From NCBI RefSeq assembly GCF_003351225.1, contig NZ_QQSY01000005.1, positions 186,001-250,000 on the forward strand: 64,000 bases of DNA. Reading direction: 5' to 3'. The notes under the pieces were generated by a model. The model saw only the letters and a program-made list of their open reading frames with translations. It had not been told where the DNA came from and ran no database searches. Position numbers and translations under genes: made by a program. Below, piece after piece: positions 40,285 to 47,264 of the stretch (positions are counted from its first letter, which is position 1; every line of letters begins with the position of its first letter). The DNA comes from Dyella solisilvae (GTDB lineage: Bacteria; Pseudomonadota; Gammaproteobacteria; Xanthomonadales; Rhodanobacteraceae).

Positions 40285-40371
40285 CCACCGGCATGCGCAC
40301 CTGAGCGCCGCCGCATGCATCCGCCCACCACACCGGCGGGGCCGGCCATATCCGATCGAGAGGTTTCCACC

Positions 40372-40752
40372 ATGGCAAAGACCGCGAAGGAAGGAAAAGT
40401 CCGACTGAGAGCTGGCGACGTGCTGTCGGAGTTTTTGGAAACGCTCTGGTATCTGGGCGCGATCCTGGCCGGCCTGCTGCTCCTGTTCGCCATCTTGACC
40501 GTCGCGATGTACTACTTCGGTGGCCCGGTGGAGACATTGAACCGGACACCCACGCACTTTGGTGAAACCATCTACTTCTGCGGTATCACCGCGCTCACCA
40601 TCGGCTATGGCGACGTCGTGCCGACCACGGCTTTCGGCCGGCTTGATGCGCTGCTGCTGGGCCTGGATGGTTTGCTGATCACCGGGCTGATCATCGCCGC
40701 GGCGGTGCGCGGGGTTCAAGCGGCCTCCCGCGAGATTGATCTTCCAGACTAG
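40372..40752 (+). CDS. Two-transmembrane potassium channel (Ion_trans_2)
   Basis: A 126-residue protein with helix 1 (LWYLGAILAGLLLLFAILTVAMYYF), a pore loop with the K+ selectivity filter TIGYGD in FCGITALTIGYGDVVP, and helix 2 (ALLLGLDGLLITGLIIAAAVRGV). No RCK or ligand domain is attached. The ATG at 40372 has an AGAGG site; the frame runs on upstream without similarity. It lies 87 bp after the DUF2955 gene and may be in the same transcript. Function as a real channel is likely from the intact filter. Confidence 0.88.
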   Translation: MAKTAKEGKVRLRAGDVLSEFLETLWYLGAILAGLLLLFAILTVAMYYFGGPVETLNRTPTHFGETIYFCGITALTIGYGDVVPTTAFGRLDALLLGLDGLLITGLIIAAAVRGVQAASREIDLPD

Positions 40753-40831
40753 TGGAAGGCGAACGGCGCACGTCGGCAATCAAAACTGCGCTGCAACCCC
40801 ATCGCACGGAGGAAGGGTCCCGCGCTCGTTG

Positions 40832-41560
40832 CTAGAGCGAAGTCGTCAGGCGCGTCAGCCAGTCTGGACTGACGCCCAGCAGCAGCGCCTCGATCCGGCG
40901 GTCGAATCCGCTCAGCACCAGCAAGCCGATCAGCACGAAGCAGCCACCCAGCACGCGCTTGGCCACCATTCCCAACGTCACCAGCGCGCCGCGTGCACGG
41001 GTCATGGCGGCGCCGGAGACCGTGCTCAAGACCAGCAGCGGTAGTCCCGCCCCCAGGCCAAACACCACCATCAGCAGCGCGATCTGGGGTAGATGCCGCC
41101 CCTGCGCCGCCAGCGTGGTGGCGGCGCCCAGCGTCGGCCCCACGCAAGGGCTCCATACCAGGCCCAGCAGCAGGCCGACCGACAACTGGCTGAAGACGCC
41201 CCCGCCGCGCACGCCGCCGAGGGCCTGCTGCCCGGTGTTGCCCACTCGGGCGGTCATCCTCTCGAACACGCGCTGCAAGGGCGGCAGCAGCATGACCAGG
41301 CCGAACAGCAGCATGAGCCACGCAGCGATCCGTCGGAATGTCCGCGGATCGAGCCCTGCCGACGCGCCCACGCTCGCCAGCACCGTACCTGCCAGTGCGA
41401 AGGAGAGACTCAGGCCCAGCGCCAGCATCGCCGCGCCCCAGCGATGCCGCGACATCGCCGATGCCAGCAGGATCGGCAGCAGCGGCAGCACGCAGGGAGA
41501 AAGCAGGGTCGCTGCGCCCGCCAGGAATGCCAGCGCAAACGTGCCCAGGCCGAAATCCAT
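40832..41560 (-). CDS. CcdA/DsbD-type transmembrane thiol-electron conduit
   Basis: A 242-residue membrane protein of the CcdA family with six helices. The redox cysteines lie in LLSPCVLPLLPILLASAMS (first helix) and VWSPCVGPTLGAATTLA (fourth helix), the symmetrical positions of the family. It passes electrons from cytoplasmic thioredoxin to periplasmic thiol proteins. It overlaps by one base (ATGA) with the upstream thioredoxin-like gene, which is the likely acceptor. The pair lies in the doxX group divergent from the bufferin genes. Confidence 0.93.
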   Translation of the reverse strand: MDFGLGTFALAFLAGAATLLSPCVLPLLPILLASAMSRHRWGAAMLALGLSLSFALAGTVLASVGASAGLDPRTFRRIAAWLMLLFGLVMLLPPLQRVFERMTARVGNTGQQALGGVRGGGVFSQLSVGLLLGLVWSPCVGPTLGAATTLAAQGRHLPQIALLMVVFGLGAGLPLLVLSTVSGAAMTRARGALVTLGMVAKRVLGGCFVLIGLLVLSGFDRRIEALLLGVSPDWLTRLTTSL

Positions 41561-41946
41561 CAGAGAGCCTGCTCGAGGGTCGCGCGAATCTCCGGCTCAG
41601 CCGTTTGCCCGGTCGAGCGGGTCACCTCGTGTCCCTGCCGGAACACCACGAAGGTGGATTGCTGGGTGACTTTCAACGATCGCTCGAGCGCGGTTTCCGT
41701 GTCGAAGTCGGCGACGAAAATGGTCACCGCCTTGAATTTCGGCTCGCGTGACAGGCGGTCGACGATCGGCTTCTGCGCCCGGCAGATAGGGCACCAGTCA
41801 GCATGAAGATAGACCACGACCGGCTTGCCGGCGGCCATGGCCTGTTGGTACTGCGTGGCGTTGTATGGCGCCTCATCGGCGTGCGCTCGAACGGCCAGCG
41901 CCAGCAGCAATGCTCCGATGGCGACGCCGAAGATGTTCGTGTTCAT
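41560..41946 (-). CDS. Periplasmic thioredoxin-like protein
   Basis: A 128-residue protein with a signal peptide (MNTNIFGVAIGALLLALAVRAHA) and a thioredoxin fold; the active site is HADWCPICRAQKP (C-P-I-C). The cis-Pro region is QQSTFVVFRQGHEV, where Ser-Thr replaces the usual Pro-Thr. It resembles the C-terminal domain of DsbD or the DUF953/TlpA-like thiol reductases and would be reduced by CcdA, whose gene overlaps its stop. A reducing periplasmic path next to a Cys-rich metallophore locus makes sense as thiol maintenance. Confidence 0.9.
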   Translation of the reverse strand: MNTNIFGVAIGALLLALAVRAHADEAPYNATQYQQAMAAGKPVVVYLHADWCPICRAQKPIVDRLSREPKFKAVTIFVADFDTETALERSLKVTQQSTFVVFRQGHEVTRSTGQTAEPEIRATLEQAL

Positions 41947-41974
41947 GGCGACCTTTGCTCCCGATGGCGGGCTG

Positions 41975-42484
41975 TCAGTGGGTGATGGCGCGGACCGTGG
42001 CGCGTGTGGCCGTCGTCGTGTCGACGGATCGGGGCCGGATGCCGAGGGCGCGGGCCACCAGCGTGTCGAGGCTCGCCTTGCCGGGGCCGCACACCAGTAG
42101 CCAGAAGAAAATCAGGCTGTAGACGATTTCATCCGCCTCGACGTAGTCATCCAGGCCCATCAGGTTGGTCGAGACGACCAGGGTTACGGCCACCGCCATG
42201 TTGATCAGCATGGGTATGCACACCAGCCGCGTGAACAGGCCGAGCATCAGCAACAGGCCGCCGATCAGTTCGGTCCAGGAAGACAAGGTCGCGCTGAACG
42301 CGGGATACGGAATACCCCAGCCGACGAAGCGCTGGGTGAACCCGCCAAGGTTGTGCACCTTGGCGATGCCCGTCTCCAGCCAGAAGTAGCCGAACACCAC
42401 GCGTACGACGAGCGGCCCCAGCCAGTCGACGCGGTTGAGGATCTCGAGCAGGCGCGAGGCCGTGGTGGCGATGAGCTGACGCAT
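41975..42484 (-). CDS. DoxX-family membrane protein (BufD-like by context)
   Basis: A 169-residue protein with four hydrophobic helices, starting with VVRVVFGYFWLETGIAKVHNL and continuing SWTELIGGLLLMLGLFTRL, which are DoxX family elements. DoxX genes are standard members of bufferin loci (BufD). Here the gene is divergent from the precursor, 280 bp away, and heads the doxX - thioredoxin - ccdA group. DoxX proteins are thought to be part of thiol or quinone redox complexes in the membrane; the exact role in bufferin systems is not settled. Confidence 0.85.
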   Translation of the reverse strand: MRQLIATTASRLLEILNRVDWLGPLVVRVVFGYFWLETGIAKVHNLGGFTQRFVGWGIPYPAFSATLSSWTELIGGLLLMLGLFTRLVCIPMLINMAVAVTLVVSTNLMGLDDYVEADEIVYSLIFFWLLVCGPGKASLDTLVARALGIRPRSVDTTTATRATVRAITH

Positions 42485-42723
42485 GGCAGGGCATTCCGTG
42501 GTGGGGACGGAACCGCATCATGCGAATCACCTGCGTCGGCCGCCATGTTCACCCGTCCGCGCTTTCTTGCCGTCCGTCCGGTCCTTCGGCAGGACCGCAC
42601 GACCGGACGATCGGGCACAAATGCGGGACGCCGGGGGACAGCCCGCGCCGGCCGCGATGCCGAGAATGTCCCTGTCGGCGCCTGCCGCACCCCGCCAGGC
42701 AGGTTTCGACTTTCCCTTTTCCG

Positions 42724-42757
42724 CGCCGCGATTGCGCGGCGTCCTGACATGACAGGA
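42724..42757 (+). promoter_or_regulatory. Structured leader just ahead of bufA2
   Basis: CGCCGCG-ATTG-CGCGGCG (42724-42741) is a perfect 7-bp hairpin. It is followed at once by TCCTG-acatga-CAGGA (42742-42757), a 5-bp inverted repeat whose right arm holds the AGGA of the bufA2 ribosome-binding site (AGGAG, 7 bp before ATG). The second fold could hide the site. Confidence 0.4.
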
Positions 42758-42764
42758 GTGATCC

Positions 42765-43043
42765 ATGAAGACCAGCAAACTCAACGGCGCCGCGATGGCG
42801 ATGATGGTTGCGGGCCTGTTCGCCGCGACGTCGATGACCGCGACGGCCGGCGACAAGACTGCAAGCGACAGCGCGACCGCCAGCGTGAAATGCGTGAACT
42901 CATCCAGCTGCAAGGGACAGGGCTCCTGCAAGCAGGCCACCAATGCCTGCAAGGGGCAGAACTCGTGCAAGGGCCAGGGCTTCACCATGCAGAAGACCCA
43001 GCAGGATTGCGAGAAGGCCCAGGCCGCGGCGAAAACCTCCTGA
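42765..43043 (+). CDS. bufA2: BufA2-type bufferin precursor, Cys-rich periplasmic metallophore peptide
   Basis: A 92-residue secreted peptide. A signal peptide (about 1-28, ending SMTATAG) is followed by a core with six cysteines at 43, 49, 55, 62, 68 and 82 within CKGQGSCKQATNACKGQNSC-type repeats rich in Lys, Gly and Gln. This pattern is that of BufA2-family bufferins, ribosomal peptides whose cysteines are oxidised to thiooxazole-type groups by a DUF692 (MNIO) enzyme and which bind copper in the periplasm. The maturase and its partner follow directly. The repeat CKGQ-S/N-SCK suggests that the core grew by internal duplication. Confidence 0.88.
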   Translation: MKTSKLNGAAMAMMVAGLFAATSMTATAGDKTASDSATASVKCVNSSSCKGQGSCKQATNACKGQNSCKGQGFTMQKTQQDCEKAQAAAKTS

Positions 43044-43054
43044 AACCAGCCCAG

Positions 43055-43084
43055 CGGGGCTTCCGCAACACTGCGGAAGCCCCG
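43055..43084 (+). terminator. Strong hairpin between bufA2 and bufB (attenuator or processing site)
   Basis: A perfect 13-bp stem, CGGGGCTTCCGCA / TGCGGAAGCCCCG, with a 4-nt ACAC loop starts 11 bp after the bufA2 stop and ends 6 bp before the bufB ATG at 43091. No T-run follows. The only purine-rich stretch upstream of bufB (GCGGAAG) is inside the 3' arm. It could give more precursor than maturase by partial termination, 3'-end protection or masking of the bufB start. Confidence 0.65.
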
Positions 43085-43090
43085 TCACCC

Positions 43091-43948
43091 ATGACCATGA
43101 ACAACCCATCCCGCAACCACCCGCTACCGTATCTCGGCTACGGCCTCGGCCTGCGCGTCGATCACTATGAATCGCTGATCGATGAACCTGGCGACGTCGA
43201 ATGGCTGGAAATCGTTTCCGAGAACTATCTGGCGCCCGGTGGCCGTCCGCTGCGCTGGCTCGAACGATTCCGCGAGCGGTTTCCACTGGTGATGCACGGC
43301 GTGTCGATGTCGATCGGCGGCGCCGATCCACTGGACGAGCGCTACCTCGACCAGCTCGACGCCCTCGCCCGCCGCATCGAACCGGCGTGGATCTCCGACC
43401 ACCTTTGCTGGACCGGTGTGGGCGGCGTCAACCTGCACGACCTGATGCCGCTGCCGTATACCGAAGAGGCGCTCGACCACGTGGTGGCGCGCGTGCAACA
43501 CGTGCAGGACCGCCTCGGCCGACGCATCCTGCTCGAGAACGTATCGAGCTACATCCGCTTCGCCGCCTCGCAGCTGACCGAATGGGAGTTCCTTGCCGCC
43601 GTGGCCGAGCGGGCCGACTGCCTGATCCTGCTGGACATCAACAACGTCCATGTCAGTGCGCATAACCACGGCTTTTCCGCGCTCGACTACCTCGATGGCA
43701 TCCCGGCCTCGCGCGTGCAGCAGTTCCACCTCGCCGGCCACGAACGGAGCGGTTCGCTGCTGATCGACACGCACGATGCTCCGGTGGTCGACCCGGTGTG
43801 GGATCTCTACGTGGAAGCGTTGCGCCGGTTCGGCCGCGTCTCCACCATGATCGAACGTGACGACCACATCCCTCCGCTGCAGGAGTTGCGGGCCGAACTG
43901 GACCATGCCCGCCGGCTCGCTGACACATGGCTGCGGGAGGCGGCATGA
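43091..43948 (+). CDS. bufB: DUF692 / MNIO family bufferin maturase
   Basis: A 285-residue TIM-barrel enzyme of the multinuclear iron oxygenase family. Metal-binding elements are visible in order: the His in VMHGVSMSIGG, DHLCW after WIS, the Glu in RILLENVSSYI, the Asp and Asn in LLDINNVHVSAHNHG, and the His in FHLAGHERSG, followed by IDTHDAPV and MIERDDHIPPL. It should oxidise Cys residues of the bufA2 product. Start could be 43091 or the second ATG at 43097. Its stop overlaps the bufC start (ATGA). Confidence 0.92.
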   Translation: MTMNNPSRNHPLPYLGYGLGLRVDHYESLIDEPGDVEWLEIVSENYLAPGGRPLRWLERFRERFPLVMHGVSMSIGGADPLDERYLDQLDALARRIEPAWISDHLCWTGVGGVNLHDLMPLPYTEEALDHVVARVQHVQDRLGRRILLENVSSYIRFAASQLTEWEFLAAVAERADCLILLDINNVHVSAHNHGFSALDYLDGIPASRVQQFHLAGHERSGSLLIDTHDAPVVDPVWDLYVEALRRFGRVSTMIERDDHIPPLQELRAELDHARRLADTWLREAA

Positions 43949-44739
43949 GCGACCTGCGTCAGATGCAACTTCAACTGACCAACGCGATGCTGGCCACCGC
44001 GTCGCCGCCACTCGATGAGCTGTGCAGCGATCCGATCGCCGATGGCGCCAGCCGCTTTGCCATCTATCACCGCGGCTACCGTCTGCGCCTGCGTGATGCG
44101 CTTGCCACCGAGTTCCCCGGCCTGGCGCTGCTTGCCGGCCGGCGCTTCCCCGAATTGCTCGACAGCTACACCCAGGCCCACCCGTCCACCCACTACAACA
44201 TCCGCTGGCACGGCCAGGACCTCGCGCAGCACCTCGCCGAAGTTCCGCCATGGCGCGAGCGCCCGGTGCTGGCCGAGATGGCCCGGCTGGACTGGGCCAT
44301 ATCCACCGCCTTCGACGCCACCGACGAAGCACTGGTGGACCCCACCGAACTCGCGCGGCTGCCCGCCGATGCCTGGGCCGGATTGCGGCTGCGTCCCCTC
44401 GGACACGCGCAGCTCGTCGTCTGCCTGAGCAATATCGATGCGTTCCGGCGAGCCGCTGATCGCGGCGCGTCCCGCCCCGCGCTGCGACGCCTGCGTCGAC
44501 CGCGTCACCTGCTGGTATGGCGGCCCGGTCTGGACGTCCGCTATCGGCCGGTCGGCGCCGCCGAACGTCTGGCCCTGGAAGGCGTGTGGCGCGGGGAAAC
44601 CTTCGCCCAGCTGTGCGAACGCCTGGCCCATCGCTACGGCGCGCCCAGAGCCCTGCCGCGCATGGCCAGCCTGCTGCACCGGTGGCTGGCCGATGGCCTG
44701 ATCAGCCATCTTTCCATCCCGACGACAACGCCTGTGTAA
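43945..44739 (+). CDS. bufC: DUF2063 / BufC-HvfC N-terminal domain protein, maturase partner
   Basis: A 264-residue protein. The N-terminal DUF2063 domain has SRFAIYHRGYRLRLRDALATEFPGL and YTQAHPSTHYNIRWHG; the C-terminal half is the variable winged-helix-like region ending ALPRMASLLHRWLADGLIS. Partner proteins of this type bind the precursor and hand it to the DUF692 enzyme. The start at 43945 overlaps the bufB stop, so the two are translationally coupled, as in known bufferin operons. Confidence 0.88.
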   Translation: MSDLRQMQLQLTNAMLATASPPLDELCSDPIADGASRFAIYHRGYRLRLRDALATEFPGLALLAGRRFPELLDSYTQAHPSTHYNIRWHGQDLAQHLAEVPPWRERPVLAEMARLDWAISTAFDATDEALVDPTELARLPADAWAGLRLRPLGHAQLVVCLSNIDAFRRAADRGASRPALRRLRRPRHLLVWRPGLDVRYRPVGAAERLALEGVWRGETFAQLCERLAHRYGAPRALPRMASLLHRWLADGLISHLSIPTTTPV

Positions 44740-44796
44740 CCGTGGGCCCACCCGTGGCGAACTGGCCTATAGAGCCCATTCGCCGGAAGGAAGCCC

Positions 44797-45711
44797 ATGT
44801 ACATCGAACCCCATCCTTCGTTGTCCGCCGGCCCGCGGCCCCCTTTGGTCGAACCCGCACTGGAATCGCTGCTCAACCGCTCCATGCTGCAGGTGCAGGT
44901 GATCGCGGAACTCCACCGCTGCGGCTCCTGGTTTCTCGATGAGCCACACTACGAATGCGGCCTGTTCCATCTGGTCGGCGTCGGCCACTGCAAAGTGGAA
45001 AGCCCGGTGCTTCAGGACGCCATCGAACTGGGCGTGGGCGACCTGGTGGTGTTTCCGCACGGCGCCCCGCACCGCCTGAGCGCCGACGACCACGGGCGCG
45101 TCACGGAAACCAGCCTGATCTGTGGCGAATTCCGTTTCATCGGCGCCGCGCAACATCCGCTGGGGTTCGCCTTGCCTGGCTGCATGGTGATCCGTGCCGG
45201 TGGCGCCAGCGCGCCGTTCCGGCAGCTCGCCGCGATGATGGTGGAGGTGGTGCACGCCGGCTGCGCCGGCCGCCAGGTGTTGCTCAACAAGCTGGCCGAC
45301 GCGCTGTTCACCTTGGCCATCTGTGATTACGCCGGCGACGCGGGCGAGCGCCAGGGACTGTTCGCCTCGCTGGCCGATCCGCGCATCGCCAGGGTGCTGC
45401 AAGCGGTCTATGACCACCCGGGCAAGGCCTGGACCATGCAGTCGATGGCGGCAGTGGCCTGCATGTCCCGCTCGGCGTTCGCCGAACGCTTCACGCAACT
45501 GATGAAGGTGCCACCGATCCAGTACGTCACGCAGTGGCGCGTGAGCCTGGCCGAGCAATGGCTGCGCGACCGCCAGCAGTCGGTCGCCGGCATCGCGCAA
45601 CAACTGGGCTACAGCAGCGAGGCGGCGTTCCGTCGGCTGTTCAAGCGGGTCAGCGGGGTTTGCCCTGGCCGTGTACGTGGCGAGGGCATTCGGATGGCGA
45701 CGCTCAATTGA
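44797..45711 (+). CDS. AraC-family regulator with cupin ligand domain
   Basis: A 304-residue regulator: an N-terminal cupin_6-type domain (FLDEPHYECGLFHLVGVGHC, ELGVGDLVVFPHGAPHRL) and a C-terminal AraC domain (MAAVACMSRSAFAERFTQLMK ... IAQQLGYSSEAAFRRLFKRV). A good GGAAGG site precedes the ATG. It is 57 bp downstream of bufC on the same strand, so it may be cotranscribed, but a link to the bufferin genes is only positional. Cysteines in the cupin part (Cys42, Cys54) could matter for a thiol or metal signal. Confidence 0.88.
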   Translation: MYIEPHPSLSAGPRPPLVEPALESLLNRSMLQVQVIAELHRCGSWFLDEPHYECGLFHLVGVGHCKVESPVLQDAIELGVGDLVVFPHGAPHRLSADDHGRVTETSLICGEFRFIGAAQHPLGFALPGCMVIRAGGASAPFRQLAAMMVEVVHAGCAGRQVLLNKLADALFTLAICDYAGDAGERQGLFASLADPRIARVLQAVYDHPGKAWTMQSMAAVACMSRSAFAERFTQLMKVPPIQYVTQWRVSLAEQWLRDRQQSVAGIAQQLGYSSEAAFRRLFKRVSGVCPGRVRGEGIRMATLN

Positions 45712-45787
45712 GTTGCCTGCGTGCCGCGACGGCAGGTGGCGTGGCGTCCCGGAACGACCCTCAACCGGAGCCGGCAGGCATCAGCCG

Positions 45788-46045
45788 CTAAGGTTCCGGC
45801 ATCCTGAAACGCGGATCGAGGCCGTTGCGCACGGCGGCCATCAACTCGTGGCCAAGCGCCGATACATCGATCGAAAGGTCGCCGCGATCCGGCACGTGGG
45901 CGCCATGCATGGGCTCGACACGGTGCACCAGCCGAAAGGACAACAGCCGGTCCGCAATCAGCACCGGCATTTGACGCACCCGACCATAATCCAGCCAGAA
46001 CAGAAAACTCACGTCTTCCTGCATCAACTTGTTCGACCAGCACAT
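45788..46045 (-). CDS. Hypothetical protein, 85 residues
   Basis: A short gene with a clear AGGAG site 6 bp before the ATG at 46045. The product (MCWSNKLMQEDVSFLFWLDYG...) is soluble and has no signal peptide or motif that I recognise. It lies 32 bp downstream of the CBS-BON gene on the same strand, so it is probably in the same transcript. Real, because codon bias and ribosome-binding site agree; function unknown. Confidence 0.6.
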   Translation of the reverse strand: MCWSNKLMQEDVSFLFWLDYGRVRQMPVLIADRLLSFRLVHRVEPMHGAHVPDRGDLSIDVSALGHELMAAVRNGLDPRFRMPEP

Positions 46046-46077
46046 GCAAGACTCCTGGCGCCTTCACTTTGCAACGC

Positions 46078-46773
46078 CTAGAGGTATCCCCTTCTCTGCC
46101 CGACGAAGGTCAACTTGTCCTTGACGCCGACGACGCCGGGGACATTTTCAACCAGCACACGCAATGCATCGCGCATGGCGTCATTGGTCACGACGCCATC
46201 CAAATCAACCCTTCCCTCATTGACGGATACCCGGATGGCCGAGCGGGTGATCCACGGATTCCTGAGCATCTCCTCGTCGATGCGCTGCCGGATATCCGTG
46301 TCGGAAACAGCGAGAGCGGCACCCTCCGGCGGCAGCGCACTCAGGAAGACCCGAAGCAGGTCCGCGCGGCTGAGCATGCCGATCAGATGGCCATCCCGCG
46401 TCACGGGAACGCGCTTGAAGTTACGCTTTTCCATCAGGCAGACCGCGTCGGCCAGCGGCTGCGACTCGTCAACGGTGACCACGTCCGTGGTCATCAGGTC
46501 GCCCACCCGCCGGCTATGGGTGTCGACATACTCCTGCGCCAGTCGGCGCGGTCCCAGCACGATCTCCAGCCACCGCGGCCGTTTGCGCTGCGTGTCGATT
46601 TCCGCCCGCCGCAGCAGGTCGCTCTCGGTCAGTATGCCGACCAGGTGGCCCTTGCCATCGACCACCGGCAGGCCGCTTACCTTGGCCCCCAACATGATGC
46701 GCATGGCCAGCGACACCGGGTCGCTGACCAGAGCGGTTCGCACTTGGTAGGTCATGGCGTCGCCGACATTCAT
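46078..46773 (-). CDS. CBS-pair and BON domain protein
   Basis: A 231-residue cytoplasmic protein. Two CBS motifs (about 1-60, SGLPVVDGKGHLVGILTESDLLRR; about 92-145, FKRVPVTRDGHLIGMLSRADLLRV) form a Bateman module that usually binds adenosine nucleotides; a BON domain follows (about 155-225, VSVNEGRVDLDGVVTNDAMRD). The start at 46773 has an AGGAGG site. CBS-BON proteins are common stress or energy-state sensors; the output here is unknown. It is upstream of a small unknown gene on the same strand. Confidence 0.9.
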   Translation of the reverse strand: MNVGDAMTYQVRTALVSDPVSLAMRIMLGAKVSGLPVVDGKGHLVGILTESDLLRRAEIDTQRKRPRWLEIVLGPRRLAQEYVDTHSRRVGDLMTTDVVTVDESQPLADAVCLMEKRNFKRVPVTRDGHLIGMLSRADLLRVFLSALPPEGAALAVSDTDIRQRIDEEMLRNPWITRSAIRVSVNEGRVDLDGVVTNDAMRDALRVLVENVPGVVGVKDKLTFVGQRRGYL

Positions 46774-46823
46774 GACACAAGCCTCCTTGACCCGTACAGG
46801 CGTGGACAGCACGAGGAGGCATT

Positions 46824-47264
46824 CTAGTTGTTCTTGATGGAAGGATTGGTGTTCATCGACGGCCCGGCGCCGGCTGTCACGGGTACGCTGTACACCTTGT
46901 TGCCGAAACGGGCGAACAACCGGTAGTGCCACTCGCCCTCGCTGCTCTTGTCGTAGTGATGGTTGTGGACGGTCAGCTGCTTAGTCCCCCGCGGCTCCAG
47001 CTTGTGAAAGATCTTTTCGCTGGGGACTCCATCCAGCCACTTGAGACCCGGATGCTCGGGGTCATTCAACGCGCAGAACTCTCCGCCGCTGGCGTTGCCG
47101 GTGAGTGTCCAGGTAATCGTGTGCGGGTGATTGGTGCCCGTGATCTTTTCGAATTGATGGTGAAGATGACCCTGCTCGATGACTAGGTAGTTGTCTTCCC
47201 CTTCGCGAAATGGGTTGGCGAGCTCGACGTTGATGTTGATGTTCTGCGCGTTGTTCTGGCTCAT
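46824..47264 (-). CDS. Hypothetical soluble protein, 146 residues
   Basis: A protein with no signal peptide (MSQNNAQNININVELANPFRE). It is rich in His and Asn and is probably a beta-sandwich (GEWHYRLFARFGNKVYSVPVTAG at the end, HTITWTLTGNASGGEF in the middle). A GGGAG site precedes the ATG. I do not recognise the family. The C-terminal IgG-like strand and the absence of export signals suggest an intracellular or secretion-system-handled protein. It is 50 bp upstream of the CBS-BON gene. Confidence 0.7.
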   Translation of the reverse strand: MSQNNAQNININVELANPFREGEDNYLVIEQGHLHHQFEKITGTNHPHTITWTLTGNASGGEFCALNDPEHPGLKWLDGVPSEKIFHKLEPRGTKQLTVHNHHYDKSSEGEWHYRLFARFGNKVYSVPVTAGAGPSMNTNPSIKNN

